Positions 1 through 9,703 are shown, counted from the first letter of the stretch. The stretch: DNA of 64,000 nucleotides from Paenibacillus_G elgii_A (GCA_042219835.1 JBHJMN010000009.1:62001-126000); one strand, 5' to 3'. Notes: generated from the sequence alone by a model not told the origin. Numbers and translations: made by a program.

Positions 1-410
1 ATTACCTGCGAAGGCCGCCCGGTCACGGCGGCGATCTCCGTAATTGGGAGCGAGGACGTATTCGTAGCAAGGATCGTATGCGGCGGGGAATGGTCGTCCA
101 ACCGCTTGAACAGCGTCGTTTTATGCTCCATGCTTTCAATAATCGCTTCAATGACCAAGTCGGCCTGAGCCGCTTGATCCAGCTGGGCACAAGGGACAAT
201 CCGCGCCAAAATGCTTGTTTTCTCTTCCTCGGCAAGCTTTCCTTTCTCCACGCTCCGGGCAAGACTTTTCGTCAGCCTGTTGATGCCCTGATGAAGGGAT
301 ACTTCGGCAATATCGTGCAGCAGGACGTTCAATCCTGCCGCTGCGGCGACCTGGGCAATGCCGCTGCCCATTTGCCCTGCGCCAATCACCGTAACCGTCT
401 GTATCGCCAT
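1..410 (-). CDS. 3-hydroxyacyl-CoA (3-hydroxybutyryl-CoA) dehydrogenase, N-terminal part
   Basis: NAD-dependent oxidation of a 3-hydroxyacyl-CoA to the 3-oxoacyl-CoA, a cytosolic beta-oxidation step. The 136 visible residues begin MAIQTVTVIGAGQMGSGIAQ, the GxGxxG dinucleotide-binding fold of the HAD family, and continue through VIEAIIESMEHK and ILATNTSSLPITEIA, both typical of this Rossmann domain. The ATG at 408-410 is preceded by GGGAGG. The C-terminal substrate domain lies outside the window. It is the last visible gene of the operon that starts at 7300, 63 bp after icmF. Whether it prefers C4 or longer substrates cannot be told from this part. Confidence 0.93.
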   Translation of the reverse strand, partial: MAIQTVTVIGAGQMGSGIAQVAAAAGLNVLLHDIAEVSLHQGINRLTKSLARSVEKGKLAEEEKTSILARIVPCAQLDQAAQADLVIEAIIESMEHKTTLFKRLDDHSPPHTILATNTSSLPITEIAAVTGRPSQV

Positions 411-473
411 ACTCCACGCCTCCCGTTCTTCCATTTTTGTGTAATTCAATACATCGGGCTGTCCGAACGTCGA

Positions 474-3400
474 TTACATATTTCGGCGATACTGCCCGCC
501 CACTTGATAAAGCGCATGCGTAATTTGCCCCAAGCTGGCGGCCTTGACAGTTTCCATCAGCTCGGCAAACATGTTGCCCCCGTCCAAAGCTGTCCGTTGG
601 AGCCTCGCCAAAGCAGCCGGAGCCTCGTCCTGATGCTTCGCTTGAAACGCGCGCAGATTGGCGATCTGCTGCTCCTTCTCCCCGGTGGTGGCGCGGGCCA
701 TCGGAATCGGCAGATCATCTACCGGCGGGTTCGGATTCTGGAAGGTATTCACGCCGATGATCGGGAGCTCGCCGTTGTGCTTTTTCGTTTCGTACAGCAG
801 CGACTCATCCTGAATTTTTCCGCGCTGATACTGTGACTCCATCGCCCCAAGCACGCCGCCTCGGTCGCTGATTCGCTCCAGCTCAAGCAGGACGGCTTCC
901 TCCACCAGATCCGTCAGCTCTTCGATCACGAAGGAGCCTTGAAGCATATTTTCGCTTTTGGCGAGCCCGAGTTCTTTCGTGATGATCAGCTGAATCGCCA
1001 TCGCCCGTCGCACCGATTCCTCCGTCGGCGTCGTAATTGCCTCGTCGTAGGAGTTCGTATGCAGCGAATTGCAGTTGTCCATGATCGCAAGCAGCGCCTG
1101 CAGGGTCGTGCGGATATCGTTAAAATCGATCTCCTGCGCATGCAGCGACCGGCCCGAGGTTTGGACGTGATACTTCAGCTTTTGGCTGCGCTCGTTCGCC
1201 TTGTATTTCTCCCGCATCACCGTAGCCCAGATCCGTCGCGCCACCCGGCCGATCACGGTGTATTCGGGATCGAGCCCGTTGCTGAAAAAGAACGACAGGT
1301 TCGGCGCAAAATCGTCGATGTGCATACCCCGGGACAAGTAGTATTCGACATAGGTGAGACCGTTCGACAAGGTGAAGGCAAGCTGCGAGATCGGATTCGC
1401 CCCGGCCTCCGCAATATGGTAGCCGGAGATCGACACGGAGTAGTAGTTCCGCACCTCGTGATCGATAAAATATTGCTGGATATCGCCCATCATCCGCAGC
1501 GCGAATTCGGTGGAAAAGATGCACGTGTTCTGCCCCTGGTCCTCCTTCAAAATGTCCGCCTGCACGGTTCCTCGAACCTGCTTCAGCGCTTCCATGGCGA
1601 GCTGACCCCGCTCCTCGTCAGACGGCTCCCTCCCCTGCTCCTGACGGAATTGGTCCACCCGGCCGTCGATCGCCGTGTTCATGAACATCGCCAGAATGAT
1701 GGCCGCTGGGCCGTTGATCGTCATCGAGACTGAGGTCAGCGGATGACACAAATCGAACCCGGCGTACAGCTTCTTCATATCGTCCAAGGTGCAGATGCTG
1801 ACGCCGCTCTCCCCGATCTTGCCGTAGATGTCCGGCCGGTAGTCGGGGTCCTCGCCGTACAGTGTCACCGAATCGAACGCGGTGCTGAGCCGCTTGGCCG
1901 GATCGTTCTTCGACAAGTAATGAAACCGGAGGTTCGTCCGCTCCGGGGTTCCCTCGCCCGCGAATTGACGCTTCGGGTCCTCCTCCGTCCGTTTGAAAGG
2001 AAATACGCCGGCCGTGTAAGGAAACGTTCCCGGAACATTTTCGCGGTATAGCCAGTTCACCAGATCGCCCCAGTCATGAAAGCCGGGCAGGGATACCTTG
2101 GGAATCTTAAGCCCGGACAAGCTGGTGGTTGCAAGCTCGGTGACGATCTCTTTGTCCCGGACCTTGGTGACCAGTTGCGCGCCCGCATAGCGGCTGCGCA
2201 GCTCCGGCCAGCTGGCCAAGAGAGTCCGGGTCCCCGGGTGCAGGCGCTGCTCGTACTTTTCTTTCAGCTCCTGCAGCATGGTGATGCTGTCCTCCGGCGC
2301 ATGCTCCCGCTTCATCGCCTGCATCGTGCCTTCGATTTGGTAGCACGCGCGCGCAAATTCCGCTTCCTTGTCGACGAAAGCTTTGTAGCTGCGAACGGTC
2401 TGCACGATCTCTCCCAAGTACCGAATCCGTTCGCCGGGAATGATGACCTGCTTCTTGAAGCTTTTCTCCGTTGAGAAATCCGGAATCGGCCAGTCGCCGC
2501 CGCATTTGCGGTTCATCTCGGAGATAAGCGCGGTAAACAGCCTGTTGACCCCAGCATCGTTAAACTGGCTCGCGATCGTCCCGTACACCGGCATCGCTTC
2601 GTAGGGCTGCTCGAACCATCCGCGACTTCGCTGTACCTGCTTTTTCACCTCGCGCAGCGCGTCCTCCGAGCCTCTTCGCTCAAACTTGTTGATTGCGATC
2701 AGATCGGCGTAGTCGAGCATCTCAATTTTCTCCAGCTGCGAAGGCGCGCCAAATTCGCTGGTCATGACATACAGCGTCAGATCAGAAATCTCTGTAATCT
2801 GGTGATCTCCCTGCCCGATTCCGCTCGTTTCCACCAAAATCCAACTGAAGCCCGCCGCCTTGACCACCGCCAACGCTTCGCGAATCGCCTGCGACAGCTC
2901 CTTGCCCGAATTGCGCGTCGCCAAGCTTCGCATATAGACGCGGTTCGAATGCACCGCATTCATGCGGATACGGTCTCCCAGCAAAGCGCCGCCCGTCCGC
3001 TGCTTGGTCGGATCGATGGACAGGATGGCGACGCTCTTGTCGGGATAATGCCGCAGGAAACGGCGGACCAATTCGTCCGTAAGCGAGCTTTTTCCAGCGC
3101 CGCCCGTACCGGTGATCCCGACAACAGGGGCGTCGGACGACCAGCCCTTCATTTGCTCGAACACGGCATGCAGCTCGGGGCTGGAAGGAACAGACGCGCC
3201 GCTCAGGCTCTCGGCGGTCGTGATGCTTTGCGCAATCGCGCGGTAATTTCCCTGCTTCAGTTCCTCCAAATCGGGCACGTAGCCCGCAACCGTCGAAAAA
3301 TCGCACTCCTCCAGCATGACATTGATCATGCCTTGCAGCCCCAGCTTTCTTCCGTCCTCCGGCGAAAAAATGCGGGCGACGCCATAGTCGTGCAGCCGCT

Positions 3401-3731
3401 TCATTTCCGAAGGAATGATGACGCCGCCCCCGCCTCCGTATACGCGGATATGGCCTGCGCCCCTCTCCTTCAATAGATCGATCACGTATTGGAAATATTC
3501 AACATGGCCGCCTTGGTAGCTGGAGATGGCAATGCCCTGCACGTCCTCCTGGATCGCCGCTTGCACCACCTCGTCCACGGACCGGTTGTGCCCCAGATGA
3601 ATGACCTCCGCGCCGCTAGCCTGCAAGATCCGGCGCATCACGTTAATCGAGACGTCGTGACCGTCAAATAAAGCGGAAGCGGTAACAAACCTGGCTTTGT
3701 GCTTTGTTCGATACACTCGTGCAGTTTCCAA
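474..3731 (-). CDS. icmF: Fused isobutyryl-CoA mutase (B12-binding domain, G-protein chaperone, mutase)
   Basis: Adenosylcobalamin-dependent carbon-skeleton mutase interconverting isobutyryl-CoA and n-butyryl-CoA; some IcmF enzymes also act on isovaleryl/pivalyl-CoA. The 1085 residues show the full IcmF order: B12-binding domain at about 1-140 with the DGHD cobalamin-histidine motif near residue 24, a MeaB-like GTPase at about 170-420 with P-loop GITGTGGAGKSS and a later NKFE guanine-specificity motif, then the large mutase TIM barrel from about 540. The fusion separates it from ordinary methylmalonyl-CoA mutase, whose chaperone is a separate protein. Translation probably starts at TTG (3729-3731), since GAGGAG lies 8-9 nt upstream and no ATG is near. 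It sits 54 bp after an acyl-CoA dehydrogenase gene, so it feeds branched-chain acyl-CoA into beta-oxidation. Confidence 0.97.
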   Translation of the reverse strand: METARVYRTKHKARFVTASALFDGHDVSINVMRRILQASGAEVIHLGHNRSVDEVVQAAIQEDVQGIAISSYQGGHVEYFQYVIDLLKERGAGHIRVYGGGGGVIIPSEMKRLHDYGVARIFSPEDGRKLGLQGMINVMLEECDFSTVAGYVPDLEELKQGNYRAIAQSITTAESLSGASVPSSPELHAVFEQMKGWSSDAPVVGITGTGGAGKSSLTDELVRRFLRHYPDKSVAILSIDPTKQRTGGALLGDRIRMNAVHSNRVYMRSLATRNSGKELSQAIREALAVVKAAGFSWILVETSGIGQGDHQITEISDLTLYVMTSEFGAPSQLEKIEMLDYADLIAINKFERRGSEDALREVKKQVQRSRGWFEQPYEAMPVYGTIASQFNDAGVNRLFTALISEMNRKCGGDWPIPDFSTEKSFKKQVIIPGERIRYLGEIVQTVRSYKAFVDKEAEFARACYQIEGTMQAMKREHAPEDSITMLQELKEKYEQRLHPGTRTLLASWPELRSRYAGAQLVTKVRDKEIVTELATTSLSGLKIPKVSLPGFHDWGDLVNWLYRENVPGTFPYTAGVFPFKRTEEDPKRQFAGEGTPERTNLRFHYLSKNDPAKRLSTAFDSVTLYGEDPDYRPDIYGKIGESGVSICTLDDMKKLYAGFDLCHPLTSVSMTINGPAAIILAMFMNTAIDGRVDQFRQEQGREPSDEERGQLAMEALKQVRGTVQADILKEDQGQNTCIFSTEFALRMMGDIQQYFIDHEVRNYYSVSISGYHIAEAGANPISQLAFTLSNGLTYVEYYLSRGMHIDDFAPNLSFFFSNGLDPEYTVIGRVARRIWATVMREKYKANERSQKLKYHVQTSGRSLHAQEIDFNDIRTTLQALLAIMDNCNSLHTNSYDEAITTPTEESVRRAMAIQLIITKELGLAKSENMLQGSFVIEELTDLVEEAVLLELERISDRGGVLGAMESQYQRGKIQDESLLYETKKHNGELPIIGVNTFQNPNPPVDDLPIPMARATTGEKEQQIANLRAFQAKHQDEAPAALARLQRTALDGGNMFAELMETVKAASLGQITHALYQVGGQYRRNM

Positions 3732-3785
3732 ACCAATCTCTCCTCATAGCGAAAAATCGAAGTGCTGTCGCAGGACTTCCGCCGC

Positions 3786-4916
3786 TTACAGTTTCAACAG
3801 TTCGTTGGAAATGACGATCCGGTGAATCTGGTTGGTCCCCTCGTAAATTTGCGTCACTTTCGCATCGCGGAACAATCGCTCCAACGGATGCTCGTTCGTC
3901 CATCCGCTGCCGCCGAGCAGCTGCAGCGCTTCCGTCGTGACCGCCATCGCGGTATCGCTGGCGAACATTTTGGCCATGGAAGCTTCCTTCGTACAAGGCT
4001 TGCCGTTCTGCCGCAGCCAGGCAGCCCGGTACACAAGCAGGCTTGCGGCTTCAACCCGGGCTCCCATCTCCGTCAGAACGGGCTCCACCACGCACTGCCG
4101 CTCTGTCGAATACCGCGCCTTCACGAAGCGCTCGGCATGCTCCAAGGCGGCTCTGGCAATGCCGAGCGCCTGCGCGCCGATGCCGATCCTCCCCCCGTCC
4201 AGAACCGACTTGGCCATGACGAATCCGTATCCTTCCTGCCCCAGCCGCTGTGCGGCAGGAAGACGGACCTGGTCAAAGGTCAGCTCGCACGTATTGGAGC
4301 CGCGCAGCCCCATCTTCTTTTCCTTCTTCTCCACCCGGAAGCCGGGCGAAGCTTTCTCGACCAAAAAAGCGCTGACCCCGGAAGACCCTTGTCCCGAATC
4401 GGTCGCGGCAAAAACGATATACACGTCCGCTTCGCCCGCGTTCGTAATGAACACTTTCGATCCGTTCAGGATGTAGTCTTCGCCGTCCCGAAGGGCGGAC
4501 GTCCTGATCTTGGCCGCATCGGAGCCGGCATGGGACTCCGTCAGGGCAAACGCCCCAAGCCATTCTCCCGAGGCCAATTTGGGAAGGTATTTCTTTTTTT
4601 GCTCCTCCGTCCCATAATACAGAATAGGCAACGTCGCAACCGAGGTATGGACGGACAAAATAACGCCAACCGTGGCGCTTGCTTTGGATATTTCCTCGAT
4701 GGCGATCATATACGAAATCATATCCGCGCCGCTTCCGCCCCATTCCCTGGGAACCGGCAGCCCCAGAAGGCCGCATCCGCCCATTTCGTTGACGAGCGCG
4801 CGCGGAAAAGCATCGGACTCCTCCATGATAGGGACGGACGGAGCGATCCGGCTAACGGCGTATTCGCGCACTTTGCTCCGGAAGCGCTCCTGTTCGTCCG
4901 TGAAGCATAGCTCCAT
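3786..4916 (-). CDS. Acyl-CoA dehydrogenase (short/branched-chain type)
   Basis: FAD-dependent alpha,beta-dehydrogenation of an acyl-CoA, passing electrons to ETF. The 376 residues match the family length. Signature motifs are present: GAFALTESHAGSD in the middle beta-domain, LQLLGGSGWTNEHPLERLFRDAK and IYEGTNQIHR near the C-terminus; the Glu of YEGT is the expected catalytic base of short-chain members. GGGGGAG lies just upstream of the ATG. It starts 17 bp after the thiolase stop, in one operon with icmF. With butyryl- and isobutyryl-CoA interconversion next door, a C4 substrate is plausible but inferred. Confidence 0.95.
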   Translation of the reverse strand: MELCFTDEQERFRSKVREYAVSRIAPSVPIMEESDAFPRALVNEMGGCGLLGLPVPREWGGSGADMISYMIAIEEISKASATVGVILSVHTSVATLPILYYGTEEQKKKYLPKLASGEWLGAFALTESHAGSDAAKIRTSALRDGEDYILNGSKVFITNAGEADVYIVFAATDSGQGSSGVSAFLVEKASPGFRVEKKEKKMGLRGSNTCELTFDQVRLPAAQRLGQEGYGFVMAKSVLDGGRIGIGAQALGIARAALEHAERFVKARYSTERQCVVEPVLTEMGARVEAASLLVYRAAWLRQNGKPCTKEASMAKMFASDTAMAVTTEALQLLGGSGWTNEHPLERLFRDAKVTQIYEGTNQIHRIVISNELLKL

Positions 4917-4933
4917 CAGGCGTCAACTCCCCC

Positions 4934-6112
4934 TTATTCATCCACCCGAAGCAAAATCGCATCCCCTTGTCCGCCCCCGCTGCAAATGGCCGCAATTCCA
5001 AGCCCGCCGCCGCGACGTCTCAGCGCATGAATCAAGGTCAGAACGATCCTGGCCCCGCTGGCCCCGATCGGATGCCCGAGCGCGATCGCGCCGCCGTTGA
5101 CGTTGACCTTATCCTCGTCCCAGCCGATGAGACTGCCGCTGGCAAGAATGACTGCAGCGAACGCTTCGTTGACTTCGAATAAGTCAATCTCCTGCAAGGA
5201 CTTGCCGGTTTGTTGAAGCAGCTTCTGAATGGCGAGTCCGGGCGTTATCGTATAATATGGCGCTTCGACAGCAACGGTCGTATGCCCGATGATTGAAGCA
5301 AGCGGTGAGCAGCTCTCGCGGACCGCTTTTTCCTCGGACATGACGACCAGCGCGGCCGCCCCGTCGCTAATGGCTGAAGCATTGCCTGCGGTCACGGTGC
5401 CTACCTGCACAAAGGCGGACGGTAGCTTGGCGAGCTTCTCCGCATTCGTATCGGCGCGGGGGATTTCATCCGTATCGACATCTGCGTAAGAGCCCGCCCC
5501 GCAAGCAACGGGCACGATCTCGTCCTTGAACAGCCCTTGCCGTATCGCCTCCACGGCTCTTCTATGGCTCCGCAGCGCCCATTCATCCTGAAGCTGGCGG
5601 CTGATGCCTTTCTCAGCGCCGATTCTTTCGGCGTACTCTCCCATGTGGACATGCTGAAAAGCGCATTGCAGCCCGTCCCGTATCATCAGGTCCGTTACCT
5701 TCTTGTCCCCGAGGCGGTAGCCCCAGCGCGCATCGGCCGTCGCGTACAGCGCGTTGCTCATGCTTTCCATCCCGCCGGCTACGATCGTCTCCGCATCGCC
5801 GGCCCGAATGATTTGATCGGCCAGCGTAATGCTGCGCATGCCGGAGGCGCATACCTTGTTGATCGTCTCCGTCTGCACGCGCCAGTCCAATCCGGCCAGC
5901 CGCGCCGCCTGACGCGACGGAATTTGTCCCGCCCCGCCCTGCAGCACCATGCCCATAATGACCTCATCGACTTCGGAGGGAGCCACCTTTGCTTTGTCCA
6001 AAGCGCCTTCGATGGCGATGCCGCCGAGCTCGACGGCTTGCTTGCTTTTCAATGCGCCCCCGAATTTCCCTAATGCCGTGCGGGCTCCCCCGACAATCAC
6101 AGATTTTCTCAT
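4934..6112 (-). CDS. Acetyl-CoA C-acetyltransferase (thiolase)
   Basis: Thiolytic cleavage of 3-oxoacyl-CoA to acetyl-CoA, or the reverse condensation. The 392-residue protein has the nucleophilic Cys in NKVCASGMRS near residue 88, the His motif NVNGGAIALGHPIGASGAR and the C-terminal CSGGGQGDAI containing the second active-site Cys. The start ATG follows AAAGGAG at good spacing. It is 66 bp downstream of one acyl-CoA dehydrogenase and 17 bp upstream of another, so it is co-transcribed. Together with the dehydrogenases it completes beta-oxidation, except for an enoyl-CoA hydratase, which is not in the visible part. Confidence 0.96.
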   Translation of the reverse strand: MRKSVIVGGARTALGKFGGALKSKQAVELGGIAIEGALDKAKVAPSEVDEVIMGMVLQGGAGQIPSRQAARLAGLDWRVQTETINKVCASGMRSITLADQIIRAGDAETIVAGGMESMSNALYATADARWGYRLGDKKVTDLMIRDGLQCAFQHVHMGEYAERIGAEKGISRQLQDEWALRSHRRAVEAIRQGLFKDEIVPVACGAGSYADVDTDEIPRADTNAEKLAKLPSAFVQVGTVTAGNASAISDGAAALVVMSEEKAVRESCSPLASIIGHTTVAVEAPYYTITPGLAIQKLLQQTGKSLQEIDLFEVNEAFAAVILASGSLIGWDEDKVNVNGGAIALGHPIGASGARIVLTLIHALRRRGGGLGIAAICSGGGQGDAILLRVDE

Positions 6113-6178
6113 GGCTTCTCCTTTCGGGCTTTCCGCAAGAAAGCCGCGTAATCCTAAAAAAATTCCCGCCTTCCGGTT

Positions 6179-7300
6179 TCAAAGGTCATCCTCTCCGGCC
6201 CATACGTTCATGCCTTTGAGCATGTGCAGTGCTTTGGCATCGCGCATGTACCGTTCGACGCGGTACTCCTTCATATAGCCGTAACCCCCGAGGATTTGTA
6301 CCGCATTCGTGGTCGAAACCACGGCGGCATCGGCCGCAAAAGCAAGCGCCTGAGCGGACGCTTCGGCATAAGCCAGCCCCTTGTCCTCATTCCACGCGGC
6401 CTGACGGACAAGGAGGCTCGAAGCCTCGGCAGCCGCGCACATCTCGGCCAGCATGAACGCCACCGCCTGATGCCGCGCAATCGGCTTGCCGAACTGCGTC
6501 CGCTCCTTGGCGTAAATCAGCGACGCCTTCAAAGCTCCATGCGCAATCCCGGCCGCCAGCGCAGCCAAGCCGTACCGGGCGCTGGCCCACGTCTCCCCAG
6601 CAATGGCAGCCCCTTGTCCGACACTGCCGACCAGCTGTCCTCCGGAAAGGCGGCACCGGTCGAAGGTCAGATGAGCCATACCGGAGGAACGGAGGCCAAG
6701 AGCTTGGATGACGGGCCGTACCTGCAAACCGGCCATCCCCCGCTCAACGAGAAATGCAGCGGTTCGTTCGGGTTCCCCCTCGCCTTCCACATTCGCATAT
6801 ACCAGGAACAGGTCGGCTTCTGTGCCATTGATAACGAACTGCTGCGTCCCGTCGAGAATGTACCCGTCCCCATCCGGCTTCGCCGCCAGCGTGAAGGCAA
6901 GCTGAGAAAGCCCTCCGGGCCTTGGGGGAAGCGCTCCGGCCCCAAGCTTCCGGCCCTCGATCAGCGCTCGCAACTGCTTCGCTCCGCCATATTGCCCGAA
7001 CCTGTACACCGGCCACGTCACAAGCTGAACATGCGTCCACAGCGCCGCCCCCAGCGAAGCGCATCCTCCGGATAGCTGCTCCAGCAGCAGGACGTAGCTT
7101 GCGAAGCCTCCCCCGGCCCCGCCGTCCGATTCGGGCCAAGGCAAGCCGGTAAAGCCCAGCGCCGCCATCCGGTCGAACATTCCGCGGTCAAAAGCTTCCG
7201 CTTCGTCCAGCTGTTCGGCCTTCGTTTCCACTTCCTTGGCGACAAAATCGCGCACCATGTCACAGATCATTTCCTGCTCTTCCGTAAACTCGAACTTCAT
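6179..7300 (-). CDS. Acyl-CoA dehydrogenase, first gene of the icmF operon
   Basis: A second FAD-dependent acyl-CoA dehydrogenase, 373 residues from the ATG at 7298-7300, which has AAAGGAG at proper distance. A longer in-frame start at 7357 has no ribosome binding site. It is divergent from its neighbour: the GAFALTE region reads GAGALPPRPGGLS and the C-terminus ends ILGGYGYMKEYRVERYMRDAKALHMLKG, without the YEGT glutamate. It therefore differs from classical short-chain members and probably has another substrate or base position. The first gene in the operon, it follows a 230-bp leader containing a cre site. Confidence 0.9.
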   Translation of the reverse strand: MKFEFTEEQEMICDMVRDFVAKEVETKAEQLDEAEAFDRGMFDRMAALGFTGLPWPESDGGAGGGFASYVLLLEQLSGGCASLGAALWTHVQLVTWPVYRFGQYGGAKQLRALIEGRKLGAGALPPRPGGLSQLAFTLAAKPDGDGYILDGTQQFVINGTEADLFLVYANVEGEGEPERTAAFLVERGMAGLQVRPVIQALGLRSSGMAHLTFDRCRLSGGQLVGSVGQGAAIAGETWASARYGLAALAAGIAHGALKASLIYAKERTQFGKPIARHQAVAFMLAEMCAAAEASSLLVRQAAWNEDKGLAYAEASAQALAFAADAAVVSTTNAVQILGGYGYMKEYRVERYMRDAKALHMLKGMNVWAGEDDL

Positions 7301-7532
7301 GAAATCTCTCCTTTGAACTGCAAAGGGACTTACGATGAAACGGCATTCTACCCCCATGTTATGTACTATTTAAGATAAATATGATGTCATAATGGACCTG
7401 AATCCGTGAAGTGAGCTTTTTGAAAAAATTGAGATAATACATAGAAGGGAATACAGTCTAAGGTGGGAGACGCATGATGAAGATCCAATTTGTTCGCTCT
7501 AGAGAGCTCATACTTTTTACACATGACGGAAA

Positions 7533-7546
7533 TGCAAGCGCTTGCA
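7533..7546. promoter_or_regulatory. Catabolite-responsive element (cre) for CcpA
   Basis: TGCAAGCGCTTGCA is a perfect 14-bp palindrome. It matches the cre consensus TGWAARCGYTWNCW at all but one position (C for W at position 3). It lies 233 bp upstream of the first gene of the acyl-CoA/icmF operon, where carbon catabolite repression would be expected; the B. subtilis mmg beta-oxidation operon is likewise known to carry a cre. No convincing promoter core could be placed beside it. Confidence 0.75.
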
Positions 7547-7840
7547 AATTGTTTTCTCATCCAGGAATTAATAAGCGCTTTAATCATACCAAGAAGCCGA
7601 ATCCAACGAACGTCAGTCAACACTGAAAAATGGGGATATCAATCAAACACCGTTTACCGTTGTTTCTTAACGATATGTAAAATATACCATATGAGGTAAA
7701 AAAATAGAAGTAGTTCTTTTGTATTAATTAAACACTGGTTGGAAAGTTATGAGCGAATTCCCGCTCATAAGACTGGATAAGTAATTACATTTCGAGAACC
7801 GGAAGGGGCTCACTAGGCTAGTTTTTGCAAGCAAAGCAAG

Positions 7841-7861
7841 GGCTGTCCCATCTGGACAGCC
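7841..7861. terminator. Hairpin, probable terminator of the stalk-protein gene
   Basis: GGCTGTCC and GGACAGCC form a perfect 8-bp stem around a 5-nt loop, with short T-rich sequence beyond. It lies about 170 bp past the stop of the minus-strand gene ending at 8033. A weaker inverted pair (AAAGAG...CTCTTT, about 7976-7998) lies closer to that stop. Confidence 0.45.
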
Positions 7862-8032
7862 TCTTTGTTCGACACCTTCGCAAGGAAGCGGAAACTTGAC
7901 GCAATCGGCAAATCCAAAACGATGGATAACAGGTGGCGGTTGATCGCTTTGGCAATACCAACAGCAAAAAGAGCCTCCATAGGAAGAGACTCTTTGCGTA
8001 AGACGAAAAATCGAAAGCAACTGCGAAAAGCG

Positions 8033-9703
8033 TTATTTGATAAGTCCGGCGGCGATCAGATCATCTACATGAAAGTAGATGGTGAAATCATTGCTTTCCT
8101 TACTGATGGTGATGATTTTCAATTTTTTCAAATCATCTACCAGAAAGAGGTGCTTCCCGTTTTCTTTTTTCACATGCAGTCCGTTAATTTCCGTGGCATC
8201 TCCAGTGGAGCTTTTGTTCCACGAGTTTGGAAGCTTCAATTCAAGCAACTTTGGAGTATCTATGGACTTCCCTTGACGGGGACCGTAAAAGGCATAATCA
8301 TCGATGCCGGTTTTGGCGGTGAAAGAGAACGTAACCCCGGTCTTTTTCTCCAAAGTATCTTCGTCAATCCAGGTTTCGGTAATCTGTTTATGTGTTCCGG
8401 TATCATATTTCTTGATCCGGATGTTGCTCGAAGTGGTCTCCTTCACGTCAATCTGATTCCAATTGGAGGGAAGAGGAAGACGTAAGACTTCTTGGTCTTC
8501 CTGTTTGATTACGATTTGGGTATCTTGGTAATTTACTTTATATATTTTCCGCAATATACCTAGAGACATCCATTTGTCAGACAGCTTGGGAGGCTCGGGT
8601 GTTGTATTATAGTATCCATCATCCCGGTCAATGTATTCCCCTTTATATGTACCGGACCGATCGTATGCGTAAAAGACGACGGTTCCATCTGCATATTTAT
8701 TGTACCCCGACTTTGGAGTCCCCACAGTTACAACGGTATCCGGTTTCAGGGAAACTTTGCTTTCGGGAGGCGTTACCTGCCCTGTTTCCGTCAAATATTG
8801 ATCAACGAGACTATCGAGCGGCAGGGATGTTACTTTAAAATAATCCATATAAACATCGCCAAACTTGGAAATAAACCAGTCCGTCGTATACTTGTTGCTG
8901 AATGATCCAAAAAAGTAGTGAAGGTCTTTTCTTGTATTTTTTATTTTCCTTCCATCGTCGTCTACCCAAGTGATCACTTCGTCCAAGTTTATTTTACGGA
9001 TGTCTTTAACAGTTGTGGCAATCCTGCTGCCGTCGACTTTGTAATAGATCTCCGCCACATCCTCATAAGGATGTCCCTTCAACATCATCCAGCCGGCCAT
9101 TTCTCCTTGCCCGGGCACGTGGGACATGCCACTTGCTGCAGAGGCAGGGGACTTCGAGGAGTCCGAAGTTTTGATTGTTACTCCTTCAGGAATTGCGCCA
9201 ATATAGGCCGTAGCCGTAGCCTCATCATAAGCAACTTTTAATCCTAAAATATTGGAAACAGCTCGAAGCGGGACATAGGTCCGTCCGTTATATAACAGGT
9301 TACTGGCCTCCACTTTTTGGAGATTAACCATGATGGTTATCGCGTCAAAGGCCGCATCAATCGCAGTATCCCTTTTTTGCTCCAGTATATCATCCTTGGA
9401 ATTGTCCGATTGCGTGGAAGGGACGCCCGGCTCTTGTTTGCCCGCAGGGACAGCGCCAATATTGACTATATTTTCTTTAGGATAAAAGGTTACGGGTAAA
9501 TTTTTCATCATTTCTGCGATATTTCGGATAGGAACATAAGTGCTGCCCTCATACAAAATATTATTACTGGCCGCAGCTTGTCCGTTCACGACAATATTGA
9601 CTTTGTTAAAAGAAACCTGAATGTTTTTCGACGGTGCGGCAAAGATGCTGCCTTGTGGCAATAGCAAAAGCGCTGCACTCATACCAACCAGCCACTTTTT
9701 CAA
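8033..9703 (-). CDS. Secreted copper-amine-oxidase-type stalk domain protein
   Basis: Exported protein of 556 residues with an N-terminal signal peptide (MKKWLVGMSAALLLLPQGSIFAA). Two stalk repeats follow, at about 28-85 and 115-168, each with the signature NNILYEGSTYVPIRNIAEM / SNLLYNGRTYVPLRAVSNI and the ending IGAVP / IGAIP. These domains are named after the N-terminus of amine oxidase but are common cell-surface modules in Paenibacillaceae. The remaining 380 residues have no catalytic motif I recognise. A ribosome binding site (AAGGGAG) precedes the ATG. The gene stands alone. Confidence 0.85.
   Translation of the reverse strand: MKKWLVGMSAALLLLPQGSIFAAPSKNIQVSFNKVNIVVNGQAAASNNILYEGSTYVPIRNIAEMMKNLPVTFYPKENIVNIGAVPAGKQEPGVPSTQSDNSKDDILEQKRDTAIDAAFDAITIMVNLQKVEASNLLYNGRTYVPLRAVSNILGLKVAYDEATATAYIGAIPEGVTIKTSDSSKSPASAASGMSHVPGQGEMAGWMMLKGHPYEDVAEIYYKVDGSRIATTVKDIRKINLDEVITWVDDDGRKIKNTRKDLHYFFGSFSNKYTTDWFISKFGDVYMDYFKVTSLPLDSLVDQYLTETGQVTPPESKVSLKPDTVVTVGTPKSGYNKYADGTVVFYAYDRSGTYKGEYIDRDDGYYNTTPEPPKLSDKWMSLGILRKIYKVNYQDTQIVIKQEDQEVLRLPLPSNWNQIDVKETTSSNIRIKKYDTGTHKQITETWIDEDTLEKKTGVTFSFTAKTGIDDYAFYGPRQGKSIDTPKLLELKLPNSWNKSSTGDATEINGLHVKKENGKHLFLVDDLKKLKIITISKESNDFTIYFHVDDLIAAGLIK

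Larger units (their letters stand above)
7301..8032. other. Intergenic region between the icmF operon and the stalk-protein gene
   Basis: About 730 bp without a convincing gene. It contains the cre site (7533-7546), AT-rich sequence around 7650-7740 and a hairpin at 7841-7861. Short ORFs on both strands have no ribosome binding site, no recognisable domain and a composition unlike neighbouring proteins. Confidence 0.6.

Noticed and set aside
939..2474. Long plus-strand frames opposite icmF
   Set aside because: They are antisense to an unmistakable 1085-residue IcmF, lack ribosome binding sites and show no domains. High GC at third positions opens such frames.
7387..7623. 78-codon minus-strand frame in the leader of the acyl-CoA operon
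   Set aside because: No ribosome binding site, no recognisable fold, and it spans the cre palindrome.
7724..8020. 98-codon minus-strand frame downstream of the stalk-protein gene
   Set aside because: It covers the terminator hairpin at 7841-7861, has no ribosome binding site and is Cys-rich without a pattern.
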